Shown: piece after piece, positions 19,787-29,967 of the stretch
Numbering within the stretch: the first letter of the stretch is position 1
Layout of the letters: every line of letters begins with the position of its first letter
Assembly (NCBI GenBank): GCA_902623185.1
Contig: CACNSW010000004.1
Span: forward strand, 1 to 64,000
DNA length: 64,000 nt
Direction of reading: 5' to 3'
Origin: an uncultured SAR116 cluster alpha proteobacterium
Lineage (GTDB): Bacteria; Pseudomonadota; Alphaproteobacteria; Puniceispirillales; Puniceispirillaceae
Position numbers and translations under genes: made by a program
Notes under the pieces: model-generated
What the model was told of the DNA's origin: nothing
Seen by the model: only the letters and a program-made list of their open reading frames with translations
Databases searched by the model: none

Positions 19787-21691
19787 ATGATGACATACGA
19801 TGTAATTGTTGTTGGAGGAGGCCATGCTGGCAGTGAGGCTGCTGCTGCTGCCGCGCGGATGGGTGCGAATGTGGCGCTGGTAACGATGCAGCTTTCAAAA
19901 ATCGGTGAAATGTCCTGCAATCCTGCGATTGGAGGGCTTGGCAAGGGCCATCTTGTCCGAGAGATTGATGCGCTTGATGGGTTGATGGGACAGGCAATTG
20001 ACCGCTCTGGCATTCAATTCCGCATGCTGAACAAGTCTAGAGGCCCGGCGGTGCATGGCCCCCGGGCCCAGGCGGACAGACAGCTTTACCGCTCCGCAAT
20101 ACAGGCGCTTCTTCGCGAACAGACTGGGGTCTCGCTCATTGAGGCGGCGGTTGGTGATCTTCATATCGATTCTAGTTTCTGCCGTGGTATCATTACCGAG
20201 TCTGGTGAAATCATTCGCGCAGGTGCCGTTGTTCTGACAACAGGGACTTTTCTTAGTGGGCTAATCCATCTAGGAGCTGAAACAACCCCGGCCGGGCGGA
20301 TCGGTGAATCGCCTGCTCAGGCTTTGGCTAGTCGGCTACGATCGCTTGATTTGCCCGTCGGCCGGCTGAAAACCGGAACCCCGCCGCGTCTTGATGGACG
20401 AACTATTGATTGGAACTCGCTTGAAATGCAGCCAGCAGATAATCCGCCGGTTCCCTTTTCAACCTTGACAAGTCATATTACCGTACCGCAGCTCGAATGT
20501 GGGATTACCAGAACAACAACCGAGACGCATCGGATCATCGCTGATTCGATCCACCTATCGGCGGTCTATAGCGGACAGACCACCGGTCAGGGGCCACGCT
20601 ATTGCCCGTCAATCGAGGATAAAGTCCACCGTTTTCCTGATAAAGCCTCGCATCAGCTGTTTCTAGAGCCTGAGGGGCTGGACGATCCCACGGTTTATCC
20701 AAACGGTATTTCAACAAGTCTGCCGCGAGATGTTCAGGACACGCTGGTGGCATCGATCCCGGGGATGGAAACGGCAAAGATCACACAGTATGGTTATGCC
20801 ATTGAATATGATTTCATTGATCCGAGGGCGCTCACTCGCTCACTAAGTCTACGCCAGCTACCCGGCCTGTTTCTAGCCGGTCAGATCAATGGCACTACAG
20901 GCTATGAGGAAGCTGCAGCACAGGGACTAGTTGCTGGCGTCAATGCCAGTTTACTGGCTGGCGGTGGGGCCGGTGATTTCGGCCTTGATCGCTCAGATGC
21001 TTATATTGGCGTAATGATTGATGATCTGACAACGAAGGGTGCGCCCGAACCATACCGGATGTTCACATCACGTGCGGAATACAGGCTGTTACTGCGGGCG
21101 GACAACGCTGATCAGAGATTGACAGAGCGTGGTATTGCACTTGGATGTGTTGGTAAACGGCGTTTGGCGGCATGGAGGGAGAAATCTATGCTTCTTGCCA
21201 GGGCGCGTGATCAGCTTGCTTCATTGTCAGCAACTCCGAGGATGCTTAGTTCATCTAACCTGCCAACGCCACGTGATGGAGCGACACGAACGGCTGCAGA
21301 TCTTCTTTCGCTTGAGGGCGTTACACTCTCACAGCTGCGTGTTGTATGGCCAGAGCTGGAGCAGATCCCTGGTCATTTGCATCAGCAGCTAGAGGCGGAT
21401 TGTCGCTATGCCAGTTATGTGCAGCGTCAACGTGCGGATATTAACGCACTGAAACGTGACGAGGCGATGAGGATACCGCAAAATTTGGATTTTTCTGCCG
21501 TTGGCGGTTTGTCATCTGAAGCCCGTGATCTGCTGACACGCTACCGTCCTGATACAATCGCCCAGGCAAATCGCCTTCCCGGGATGACGCCAGCAGCAGT
21601 TCTGGCGGTATTAAGACATTTAAAGCGGCTTTGTGCCACAGCACCCAACAAGGGTGACCATACAGCGCACCTAGCTGGCAAAGTACAGTGA
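19787..21691 (+). CDS. mnmG: tRNA uridine-5-carboxymethylaminomethyl(34) synthesis enzyme MnmG (GidA)
   Basis: YDVIVVGGGHAGSEAAAAAARMGANVALVT ... CNPAIGGLGKGHLVREIDALDGLMG. Confidence 0.98.
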   Translation: MMTYDVIVVGGGHAGSEAAAAAARMGANVALVTMQLSKIGEMSCNPAIGGLGKGHLVREIDALDGLMGQAIDRSGIQFRMLNKSRGPAVHGPRAQADRQLYRSAIQALLREQTGVSLIEAAVGDLHIDSSFCRGIITESGEIIRAGAVVLTTGTFLSGLIHLGAETTPAGRIGESPAQALASRLRSLDLPVGRLKTGTPPRLDGRTIDWNSLEMQPADNPPVPFSTLTSHITVPQLECGITRTTTETHRIIADSIHLSAVYSGQTTGQGPRYCPSIEDKVHRFPDKASHQLFLEPEGLDDPTVYPNGISTSLPRDVQDTLVASIPGMETAKITQYGYAIEYDFIDPRALTRSLSLRQLPGLFLAGQINGTTGYEEAAAQGLVAGVNASLLAGGGAGDFGLDRSDAYIGVMIDDLTTKGAPEPYRMFTSRAEYRLLLRADNADQRLTERGIALGCVGKRRLAAWREKSMLLARARDQLASLSATPRMLSSSNLPTPRDGATRTAADLLSLEGVTLSQLRVVWPELEQIPGHLHQQLEADCRYASYVQRQRADINALKRDEAMRIPQNLDFSAVGGLSSEARDLLTRYRPDTIAQANRLPGMTPAAVLAVLRHLKRLCATAPNKGDHTAHLAGKVQ

Positions 21692-22332
21692 TTTTGAGTG
21701 GATCTTTGCAAATCCCAATTGATCAAAGTGTGGTTGATCGACTTAATGTTTCACGTGAAACAGTCGACCAGCTGTCTGTCTATCTAGCACTTCTGGAAAA
21801 ATGGCAGCAGCGTATCAACCTTGTTTCATCAGCAACGCTGGCTAAAGTCTGGCGCCGACATATCCTTGATTCAGCACAACTGGTGGTTTACCTCCCCGAG
21901 AATGGTGCCCACATCCTGGACGTTGGCAGCGGTGCGGGTTTTCCTGGGCTTGTGCTTTCAATTATCACTGACAATAAGGTAACGTTGGTTGAGTCAGACC
22001 AACGAAAGTCAGTCTTTTTGCAGACAGTAATCCGCGAATTGGGTTTGACAGCAACCGTTAGGAACGAGCGGATCGAGGCCGTCCCAGCAATTGGCGCCAA
22101 CATTGTGACAGCAAGAGCGCTAGCATCCGTCGAGCGAATGCTGCTGCTACTAAAAAGACAAATGTCATCCGTTGAGAGCTGCTTGTTTTTGAAGGGCGCC
22201 TCGCTACAAGAGGAATTGACCGCTTTGCAAAGCTACCCCAATATAGGTTATCGCATTCACCCAAGTGTAACGAGTCAGGATGGGGCGATCCTTGAACTCA
22301 ACACGACTCGTCACTTCGATCTGGAGCTGTAA
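21688..22332 (+). CDS. rsmG: 16S rRNA (guanine-N7)-methyltransferase RsmG (GidB)
   Basis: NVSRETVDQLSVYLALLEKWQQRINLVS ... ILDVGSGAGFPGLVLSI; GTG start. Confidence 0.96.
   Translation: MILSGSLQIPIDQSVVDRLNVSRETVDQLSVYLALLEKWQQRINLVSSATLAKVWRRHILDSAQLVVYLPENGAHILDVGSGAGFPGLVLSIITDNKVTLVESDQRKSVFLQTVIRELGLTATVRNERIEAVPAIGANIVTARALASVERMLLLLKRQMSSVESCLFLKGASLQEELTALQSYPNIGYRIHPSVTSQDGAILELNTTRHFDLEL
21747..21762. promoter_or_regulatory. parS: parS centromere site (16/16 match)
   Basis: Exact TGTTTCACGTGAAACA within 5' part of rsmG. Confidence 0.96.
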
Positions 22333-22333
22333 C

Positions 22334-23110
22334 ATGGCTGCCTCACCGCGAATTGTCGCAATTGCCAATCAAAAAGGCGGCGTTGGCAAGACAACGACAT
22401 CGGTTAATTTAGCGACAGCACTTGCTGCTTGTGGGCGCAGGGTTTTGTTGATTGATTTTGATCCACAGGGTAATGCTAGCACAGGGCTTGGCGTTGTTGA
22501 CCGTAAATTCAACAGCTACCGGCTGGTCACATTGGGTTGCACTGCGCGCAAGGCAGTGCAATCGACTTTGGTGCCACGATTAGACATTATCCCTGCCGTG
22601 GTCGATTTATCAGCAGCTGAGGTAGAATTGACGGATATGGTTCGCCGTGAATACCAGCTGGCTGAGGGAATATCTAATATTTGCGCTGATTATCAATATG
22701 TTATCATTGACTGTCCGCCATCTCTGGGAATGCTGACAGTCAATTCATTGACAGCAGCAACTTCGGTTTTGGTGCCGCTGCAATGCGAATTCTATGCACT
22801 GGAAGGTTTAACGCAGCTAATGCACACGATTGAGGCTGTTCGCGCTGGACTCAACCCAAATCTTTTGATGCAAGGTATTGTTCTGACGATGTATGACACG
22901 CGTAACAGATTGTCGTCGATGGTAGCCAATGATGTGCGTGGTCATCTGGGGCATCTGGTTTATGATACGGTAATCCCACGCAACGTGCGGGTATCAGAAG
23001 CCCCGTCTTTTGGCCAGCCTGTTTTAATGTATGATTTGAAATGCCCGGGATCACAGGCTTATGCAGCATTGGCTGCCGAGGTGTTGACTCAGGAAAGGCA
23101 AGCCGCATGA
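22334..23110 (+). CDS. parA: Chromosome partitioning ATPase ParA
   Basis: IVAIANQKGGVGKTTTSVNLATALA deviant Walker A; DCPPSLGMLTVN; start moved to ATG 22334. Confidence 0.97.
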   Translation: MAASPRIVAIANQKGGVGKTTTSVNLATALAACGRRVLLIDFDPQGNASTGLGVVDRKFNSYRLVTLGCTARKAVQSTLVPRLDIIPAVVDLSAAEVELTDMVRREYQLAEGISNICADYQYVIIDCPPSLGMLTVNSLTAATSVLVPLQCEFYALEGLTQLMHTIEAVRAGLNPNLLMQGIVLTMYDTRNRLSSMVANDVRGHLGHLVYDTVIPRNVRVSEAPSFGQPVLMYDLKCPGSQAYAALAAEVLTQERQAA

Positions 23111-24066
23111 GCGAAAAGAAAAAAAACTGGTCGCCAGAAACAAAACGAAGCGGTAACCCCGTCCCCAATCGAGGATTGGGACGGGGTCTGTCATCCCTTC
23201 TTGGTGATGTGGGAGTGGCTGCTGCAGCTGGTATTGCGATGCCGAAAAGTAATACTCCGGCTCTCGAGGGACTGTCGGGTTTGATTGAAATACCAATCGA
23301 ATGGATCAACATTGGTCCCTGGCAACCGCGGCGTGTCTTCGCGCAGGCGGCGTTGGCCGAACTGGCTGACTCGATACGCCAGAAGGGGATTGTCCAACCA
23401 ATTCTGGTTCGCCCCAGCCCTGACCGGCCCACACGATTTGAATTGATTGCAGGGGAACGGCGATGGCGCGCTGGGCAGCTGGCGCAACTTCACATGGTGC
23501 CGGCTATCGTGCGGGATTTTACTGATGCTCAAGCCTATGAAATCGCTCTGATTGAGAATGTTCAGCGGGCTGATTTATCAGTGATTGAAGAAGCTCAGGC
23601 CTATCAGAAATTGCTGGATTATCATCACTACACACAAGAGCAACTATCTGAAACCATTGGAAAATCAAGAAGCCATATTGCTAATCTTCTGCGTCTTCTT
23701 ACATTGCCTGAAAAAGTCCAGGATATGGTCATGGAAGGTCTCCTTTCTATGGGCCAGGTTCGTCCTATCATCAATCACAAGGATTGCTTAGTATTGGCCC
23801 GGCAGATTGTGAAAAAAGGCCTCTCCGCCCGTCAAGTAGAAGCATTGGTGAAAAAGGGTGGCGAGTCACGGACACAGGCAGGCCTGCCAGAAAAATCTGC
23901 CAATATTAGACATCTTGAAGAAAAGGCTGGAATTGCCACTGGTGTCACGGTGACGATCCATTGGGATGAAAAAAGGGACAAAGGCTCTTTGCATTTGCAG
24001 AATTGCTCTAGTGAACAGATGGAGAATATTCTCCTTAAACTGGGCGTGACTCAAGGGCCGTTTTGA
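23107..24066 (+). CDS. parB: Chromosome partitioning protein ParB
   Basis: GLGRGLSSLLGD ... PFELIAGERRWRA-type motif (RFELIAGERRWRAGQLA) and ALIENVQRADLSVIEEAQAY; ATGA overlap with parA. Confidence 0.97.
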   Translation: MSEKKKNWSPETKRSGNPVPNRGLGRGLSSLLGDVGVAAAAGIAMPKSNTPALEGLSGLIEIPIEWINIGPWQPRRVFAQAALAELADSIRQKGIVQPILVRPSPDRPTRFELIAGERRWRAGQLAQLHMVPAIVRDFTDAQAYEIALIENVQRADLSVIEEAQAYQKLLDYHHYTQEQLSETIGKSRSHIANLLRLLTLPEKVQDMVMEGLLSMGQVRPIINHKDCLVLARQIVKKGLSARQVEALVKKGGESRTQAGLPEKSANIRHLEEKAGIATGVTVTIHWDEKRDKGSLHLQNCSSEQMENILLKLGVTQGPF

Positions 24067-25095
24067 TCATCGAAGGCTATTTGCCCTTAGTGACAATCCG
24101 AGAAGATACTGTGAACAAATGACCCGTTCATCAAGACCACCCGATTTGATTACCAACTCGGCTTCCTGAAGTCGGTTTAGTGCTTCCCTACCGTGAGGGT
24201 CGCGCCAGACTTGCAATTGTGTTGTCATTTTTGCTTGCATTTTAAAGTGGATAGGAGGGCGTACAGCACGTATCGCCGCCGATGCAGATGCCCCATCATT
24301 TATGGCGATTGCTGCCATCTCAATTTGTTGGAAATAACGTTGACAGCCACGAAGAACCATGACTGTACTCATATCTTCGTGCCATGCCTTGTTAAGAGCC
24401 TGCTTCAATTTATTGCTGTTACCATCGGCTGCCGCACTAGCGATATCGTTGATGGTCAGAGTCGCACTGTCGCCGAGACATCGCTCAACGTCACTAGTTG
24501 TCAGCGATGCACCTTTTCCAGCAAACAACGCAAGTTTCTCTATTTCCATTCTGGATACCATGCGGTTATTACCCAGTCTTGACGTGATCAATTGAAAGGT
24601 ATCATTGGAGATAGTGATCTGCTCACGTGACATAATTTCCTGGACCAGAGCGGCAATTTCGGCGTCACTATCTTCAAAGCAGCCAATAGCTACGGCATTT
24701 TTTGCTCCCTCAAAGAGTTTGACTAGAGAGTGTTTCGCGTTTGTATCGCTCGCCTCAACTACAACGAATGACGTATTTAAGTTACTTTCCAATGCTATTT
24801 TGCAGGCTTCAAGTAAATCACGGCCGCCACCCTTCACTACGACGAGGCGGACATCATTGAACATCGCGACAGAGGCGGCAGAATCGGCAATAAGGCTAGG
24901 CTCACGGGCTATCTGATCACCATTGAGATGGGTGACGGAAAATACATCATCGGGATCGGACGCATAATGCAGTGCCAAAATCCTACCGCGCTCTGCGATC
25001 AACCCCGCGTCTGTTCCATGAAGCAGCGCAGCACGGATCTCCCCTGGTGGTTGCTTAAGAAAGTTTGGTATTTGTCTTTGTGGCACTTTCATCAA
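24067..25095 (-). CDS. holA: DNA polymerase III subunit delta
   Basis: ALLHGTDAGLIAERGRILA ... LGNNRMVSRMEIEKLALFAGKG; convergent with parB. Confidence 0.9.
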   Translation of the reverse strand: MMKVPQRQIPNFLKQPPGEIRAALLHGTDAGLIAERGRILALHYASDPDDVFSVTHLNGDQIAREPSLIADSAASVAMFNDVRLVVVKGGGRDLLEACKIALESNLNTSFVVVEASDTNAKHSLVKLFEGAKNAVAIGCFEDSDAEIAALVQEIMSREQITISNDTFQLITSRLGNNRMVSRMEIEKLALFAGKGASLTTSDVERCLGDSATLTINDIASAAADGNSNKLKQALNKAWHEDMSTVMVLRGCQRYFQQIEMAAIAINDGASASAAIRAVRPPIHFKMQAKMTTQLQVWRDPHGREALNRLQEAELVIKSGGLDERVICSQYLLGLSLRANSLR

Positions 25096-25583
25096 TGGTC
25101 ACGGGTTATGAAAAACAGCTGCATCCGGTTGGCAACACGGTCCGCTAAAAGTTTAGCCAGCCGTTCTTGACCTTGTGTTTCTGATTCATCTTGCCCATAG
25201 TAGGATGAAACAGCTCCGAGTGTCGCATTGGTCGAGATGCTGTCGGTAAGTTCCATTGTGCCCGTTGAGAGGTTAGTCAGTTGGAAAGACACTGACATTC
25301 TCATCTTCTTCAAATTTGAGGAAGCGCCTACAACTGAAAGGGTGCTGGTTGAACTGACCGAGAGCTTGGATTCAAGTTTATGAGTGGGTGTCACTTTGGG
25401 ATCGACCATAAGTTGGTTTTTGAGATGGCGTGTATAAATTTGCCCGATGCGCCCGGATGTAGTTGCCACTTGAATACTAGCGATCTGGTCAAAATCACCG
25501 ACTGAAAGAGCACGAATCCTAAAGTCACTGCAGGCAGCCACGGTTATTAGCAGCAGCATGGATAGCGATTTAAACCACGACAT
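25092..25583 (-). CDS. lptE: LPS-assembly lipoprotein LptE-like
   Basis: Lipobox-like VAACSDF; position between leuS and holA matches lptE context; overlaps both. Confidence 0.8.
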   Translation of the reverse strand: MSWFKSLSMLLLITVAACSDFRIRALSVGDFDQIASIQVATTSGRIGQIYTRHLKNQLMVDPKVTPTHKLESKLSVSSTSTLSVVGASSNLKKMRMSVSFQLTNLSTGTMELTDSISTNATLGAVSSYYGQDESETQGQERLAKLLADRVANRMQLFFITRDH

Positions 25584-28143
25584 TTATAATCCTATTAGGA
25601 ACAACGATTACACGCTTCGGAGTCTGATTCTCAAGATATCTCAATATGGTTGGTGACGCCAGAGCTGCATCCTCGGCTTCCTGTTTGGGGCAATCACGAG
25701 TTAAAGAGATTGTATCGCGCAGTTTACCATTGACCTGAATGCCAACTTCAACAATGTTGTCGGCAATCAAGCTTTCATCGGCTTTTGGCCATTTGCTATC
25801 GCACAGCATAGTTCTATGCCCCAACACTTCCCACATTTCTTCAGCAATATGGGGTGCTAGGGGTGAAATTAGCTGCACCAATGTTTCAATTGCAAAGCGC
25901 CGCGCTGCAGATACCGTGGGTGATGTACTCTTGGTATCTGTTATAGCGTTAGCCAATGTATGCAATTGTGCAACTGCTCGGTTGAAGCGGAAACCCTCAA
26001 TATCCTTTGAAAGATTGTAGATTGCTTTGTGCGCAGACCTTATCAGCTCTATCCCGTCACCATGGGTTGGTTGCGGAGTGCCTATGGCGGGTAGAGAACT
26101 ATCATTGGCCATGCGATGGACACGTTTGAGAAATCGCGAGGCACCCTCGACGCCAGATTCTGTCCATTCCATATCACGCTCCGGAGGGGAATCTGACAGC
26201 ATGAACAAGCGAGCAGTATCAGCGCCATAGGACTCAATAATAATTTCAGGGTCAACAACATTGCGCTTTGATTTGCTCATCTTCTCGATGCGGCCAGCGG
26301 TCACATTGTCGCCAGTTTCAATATTTCGCCAGCTTTTACCTTCTTGTCTGACTTCTGATGGAAACAACCATCTACCATTCTTATCTTGAAATGTCTGGTG
26401 GCAGACCATTCCTTGGGTCATTAGCCCTGCAAAAGGCTCTGCAAGATCAAGATAATCAACTTCGCTTAATGCGCGGGTAAAAAAGCGAGAATAGAGGAGG
26501 TGCAAAACAGCATGTTCGACCCCGCCGATATATTGATCAATAGGCATCCAGTATTCGGCTTCTTTGCGGCTGAATCCATGAATGCTTTTTGGATCGGCAA
26601 AGCGCAAGAAATACCATGAGCTCTCAAAAAATGTATCAAAAGTGTCCTGTTCACGGATTGCTGCCTTGCCGCAGCAGGGACAAGTCGTGTGTTTCCAAGT
26701 GGGGTGGCTCGCCAATGGGTTACCTGGCGTGGAGAAATCGACATCTTCAGGCAAAGTAACTGGTAGGTCCGCGGCGGGCACAGGCACTGTGCCGCAATCA
26801 TCGCAATAAATGATTGGGATCGGACAACCCCAATAACGCTGGCGCGAAACCCCCCAATCACGAAGCCTAAAAGTAGTCTCTCTGTTGCCTGCGCCAATTG
26901 CTTCGAGTGCCTCGATCGCTGCCTGTTTGCCAGCCTCTATATCTAGCCCATTCCAATCGCCGGAGTTGATTAGCTTTCCGGGACCAGTATATGCTTCATC
27001 TGTGATTGTAAAATTGGAAGCGTCCTTATCTGTTGGCAGCACAACTGGCGTAACTGGCAGGTTGTAAGCATTGGCAAAATCAAGATCTCTCTGGTCATGT
27101 GCGGGGCAGCCAAAGATGGCGCCGGTGCCGTACTCCATCAGCACAAAGTTTGCAATATGAACTGGTAATTCTTTGCCATGAAGCAATGGATGCTCAACTG
27201 ACAAACCGGTGTCAAAACCGCGTTTTTCAGCTGTCTCAACAGCTGCTTCTGAGGTGCCAAGTTTTGCACATTCAGCAATAAAATTGGCCGCTTCCTTGTT
27301 CGTATCAGCAAAGGCGGTGGCTAATGGGTGATTGGCGGCGACAGCAATGAAAGATGCGCCAAATAATGTGTCAGGGCGGGTGGTGAAGACTTCGATATGG
27401 CCTCTGGGGGTCGCATCAGTTGCGCCGAGTGGTTCAATTAACTTGAATTTAACGCGAGCGCCTTCTGACTTGCCAATCCAATTATGTTGCATCAACCGGA
27501 CCCTGTCCGGCCATTTGTCTAATTTATCAATGCTAGCAAGAAGGTCATCTGCATATTTGGTGATTTTAAGAAACCACTGAGACAGCCGACGGCGTTCAAC
27601 AACAGCTCCAGAACGCCATCCCCGCCCGTCTACAACCTGTTCATTGGCAAGGACAGTATTTTCCTCCGGGTCCCAATTGACCCAACTTTCCTTGCGATAT
27701 GCGAGGCCTTTTTCAAGGAATTTGAGAAACATCAATTGCTCATGCTGGTAATAACTTGGCTCGCAAGTAGCAAACTCGCGATCCCAATCATAGGAGAGCC
27801 CCATACTCTTCAATTGATTCCGCATTGAGGTGATGTTTTGTTTTGTCCACCTAGCTGGATGTTCACCCCTTTCTATCGCAGCATTTTCTGCAGGCAGACC
27901 GAAGGCATCCCAACCCATTGGGTGCAACACATTATACCCCTTTGCTCGATAAAAACGCGCAAGAACATCACCCAAGGTATAATTACGAACATGGCCCATA
28001 TGGATCCTACCTGAGGGATAGGGAAACATTTCTAATACATAATATTTAGGCTTAGATTTGTCTTGGGAGGCGGTAAACGAACCAGCATTCGCCCACCGTT
28101 CCTGCCATTTCTTTTCCAAAAATTTTGGATTTTGCTGAGGCAT
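25570..28143 (-). CDS. leuS: Leucyl-tRNA synthetase
   Basis: MFPYPSGRIHMGHVRNYTLGDV (HIGH) ... KMSKSKRNVVDP (KMSKS). Confidence 0.98.
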   Translation of the reverse strand: MPQQNPKFLEKKWQERWANAGSFTASQDKSKPKYYVLEMFPYPSGRIHMGHVRNYTLGDVLARFYRAKGYNVLHPMGWDAFGLPAENAAIERGEHPARWTKQNITSMRNQLKSMGLSYDWDREFATCEPSYYQHEQLMFLKFLEKGLAYRKESWVNWDPEENTVLANEQVVDGRGWRSGAVVERRRLSQWFLKITKYADDLLASIDKLDKWPDRVRLMQHNWIGKSEGARVKFKLIEPLGATDATPRGHIEVFTTRPDTLFGASFIAVAANHPLATAFADTNKEAANFIAECAKLGTSEAAVETAEKRGFDTGLSVEHPLLHGKELPVHIANFVLMEYGTGAIFGCPAHDQRDLDFANAYNLPVTPVVLPTDKDASNFTITDEAYTGPGKLINSGDWNGLDIEAGKQAAIEALEAIGAGNRETTFRLRDWGVSRQRYWGCPIPIIYCDDCGTVPVPAADLPVTLPEDVDFSTPGNPLASHPTWKHTTCPCCGKAAIREQDTFDTFFESSWYFLRFADPKSIHGFSRKEAEYWMPIDQYIGGVEHAVLHLLYSRFFTRALSEVDYLDLAEPFAGLMTQGMVCHQTFQDKNGRWLFPSEVRQEGKSWRNIETGDNVTAGRIEKMSKSKRNVVDPEIIIESYGADTARLFMLSDSPPERDMEWTESGVEGASRFLKRVHRMANDSSLPAIGTPQPTHGDGIELIRSAHKAIYNLSKDIEGFRFNRAVAQLHTLANAITDTKSTSPTVSAARRFAIETLVQLISPLAPHIAEEMWEVLGHRTMLCDSKWPKADESLIADNIVEVGIQVNGKLRDTISLTRDCPKQEAEDAALASPTILRYLENQTPKRVIVVPNRIINVVV

Positions 28144-28197
28144 CTAAATGACCTATTTAAATTTCTTGTCTCACAGCTTTACAACATTCTGATTTGT

Positions 28198-28716
28198 TCA
28201 TTTGTTGCTTTTGTTAGCTACTTGAGAACGCAGTTCCCTTGCTCGGGTAAGAATCAAATCTTTAATTTTTTCGCCAAGTTTTTCATCTAGGTTTACTTCG
28301 GTCCAGCGCCCATTTTCTAAGCGTTGTATGTAAACACGCACGCTGACAGCATCTGACCTTAGTTCGCGGCCTAGTACAAAAACTGCTAGTTTTAGTCTTT
28401 CGCTGGGCTTTTCAGGGAGAGAATACCAATCAGTAATGATGGTGCCGCCAAAAGTGTCTACGTCGTTAAGCGGAGCAAACGATGTAATCTCCAGGGCGGC
28501 CCTCCAAAGCAACGCGTTAACAGGCATGCTACCGTTATTTTGAGTACTGCCGGTGAGAAGCTTGGTTATGTTAACACCCCCAGGTTTCCCAGTGATTATT
28601 GAAACCGGACCATCTTCTGTTGGTGGCGAAGGATTGTCTGCGCCAGTACAACCATAAAGTGAGGAAAAAAATACAATTAGGGATATGCGCACAAATTTTT
28701 TCACTATCATCTCCAA
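28198..28716 (-). CDS. DUF3576-family lipoprotein
   Basis: Lipobox LYGCTGAD; NALLWRAALEITSFAPLNDVDTFGGTIITDWYS pattern. Confidence 0.82.
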   Translation of the reverse strand: MEMIVKKFVRISLIVFFSSLYGCTGADNPSPPTEDGPVSIITGKPGGVNITKLLTGSTQNNGSMPVNALLWRAALEITSFAPLNDVDTFGGTIITDWYSLPEKPSERLKLAVFVLGRELRSDAVSVRVYIQRLENGRWTEVNLDEKLGEKIKDLILTRARELRSQVANKSNK

Positions 28717-28718
28717 AC

Positions 28719-28749
28719 GAAAAGAGGGGCCGTCTGTTGGCGGCCCCTC
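28719..28749 (-). terminator. Rho-independent terminator of the porin gene
   Basis: Perfect 9-bp inverted repeat GAGGGGCCG(28724-28732)/CGGCCCCTC(28741-28749), 8-nt loop, followed by a short T-run on the minus strand. Confidence 0.88.
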
Positions 28750-28772
28750 CCTTATAGACGATGGCGGTATGA

Positions 28773-29747
28773 TTAGAAAGCAATACCAAGAGCAATAGCG
28801 AGCTGATCGCCATCCTCTGTGTTAGAACTTTCATGCCAATCCCATGAGTTGTGAGTAATACCCACTGTCATGCCAGGTACTATTGTATAGACAGCACCAA
28901 CGCCGGTATCAGAAAACTTATACGCTGCGTCTTTTCCGTCTTCAGTTTCACCTGTATATGCTGACAGAGTTAGTTGGTCTGACACGACATAGGTGATGCC
29001 AGCTGATGAAGCGCTGTAATCAGTTGTTGTGCCGTAAGAAACTGTGTTGTCAGCAACTGTAAGTGTAGCCGCACCCATGGCCAAAACCACACCAGCAGAT
29101 GTTGCATCAATTTCATCAGTACCGCCAGAAGTGGTGGCGCCTGTGCTTGATGCCGCATACTTAAGTGTGACTGAACCTGTGCCAGCTGACATGACGTACT
29201 GTGCACCCATGCTTGTTGCGTCATTATACGCAGCTGTGTCTGTCATACCTGCTGAAACAGTCAGACCACCCATTGAGGGTGTTGTGTAAGAAATAGTTGA
29301 CTTAGCGACGTGTGCATCGGCGGGACGAACCTTATCGTTTGTTCCGTTATATGCAGTTGTGTCTGTCTTACTGATTGAGAAAGCTGCTTCTTCAGGTGTT
29401 ACATCTGTAGCAGTCTCATAAGCGTCACCCTGCTCTAAGTGTCCCATTCCGAGTGTACCGAAGTCACCTGAAAGAGTTGCTCCGATTGTATCGAAAGCAC
29501 CGGTGGTATTTCCGTTTGAGAAAACAGACATTGAAGCGGACATACCATTGTCAAATGTCTCTGAGAAGCCGATCGTCACTGTTGTGGTGTCAATCAGCGA
29601 AGTATTGTTTGCTGTAGTTGATGCAGTATTGTCTGACCATGACATGTATTTCATTTCATAAGCGCCAGAAATAGTTACATCAGCTGTTGCAGCTGACACG
29701 CCACCCAAAGTTACGAGTGCCGTAGTCGCAAGAAGTACCTTACGCAT
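28773..29747 (-). CDS. Outer-membrane porin
   Basis: MRKVLLATTALVTLGGVSAATADVTISGAYEMKYM signal peptide and Gly/Thr/Ser-rich beta-barrel repeats, C-terminal aromatic (ALGIAF). Confidence 0.93.
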   Translation of the reverse strand: MRKVLLATTALVTLGGVSAATADVTISGAYEMKYMSWSDNTASTTANNTSLIDTTTVTIGFSETFDNGMSASMSVFSNGNTTGAFDTIGATLSGDFGTLGMGHLEQGDAYETATDVTPEEAAFSISKTDTTAYNGTNDKVRPADAHVAKSTISYTTPSMGGLTVSAGMTDTAAYNDATSMGAQYVMSAGTGSVTLKYAASSTGATTSGGTDEIDATSAGVVLAMGAATLTVADNTVSYGTTTDYSASSAGITYVVSDQLTLSAYTGETEDGKDAAYKFSDTGVGAVYTIVPGMTVGITHNSWDWHESSNTEDGDQLAIALGIAF

Positions 29748-29967
29748 TTTTGATCTCCCTTTAGAGAATACTGTTATCTTTATTGATAACCGGGAAACAC
29801 TACAAAATTATTGCTTGTAAACAATAATTAAACAGAATTTGAAACACACTTTTCTAGAAACTGTGTCCTTTTTGCAACACAAACCGTATCAATCAGTGTA
29901 TTGGTCGCAGTTTTTTAAATAACAGTATAGAGTTATATATTTGTTAAGAAACCTGAGAGTGTGCCTG

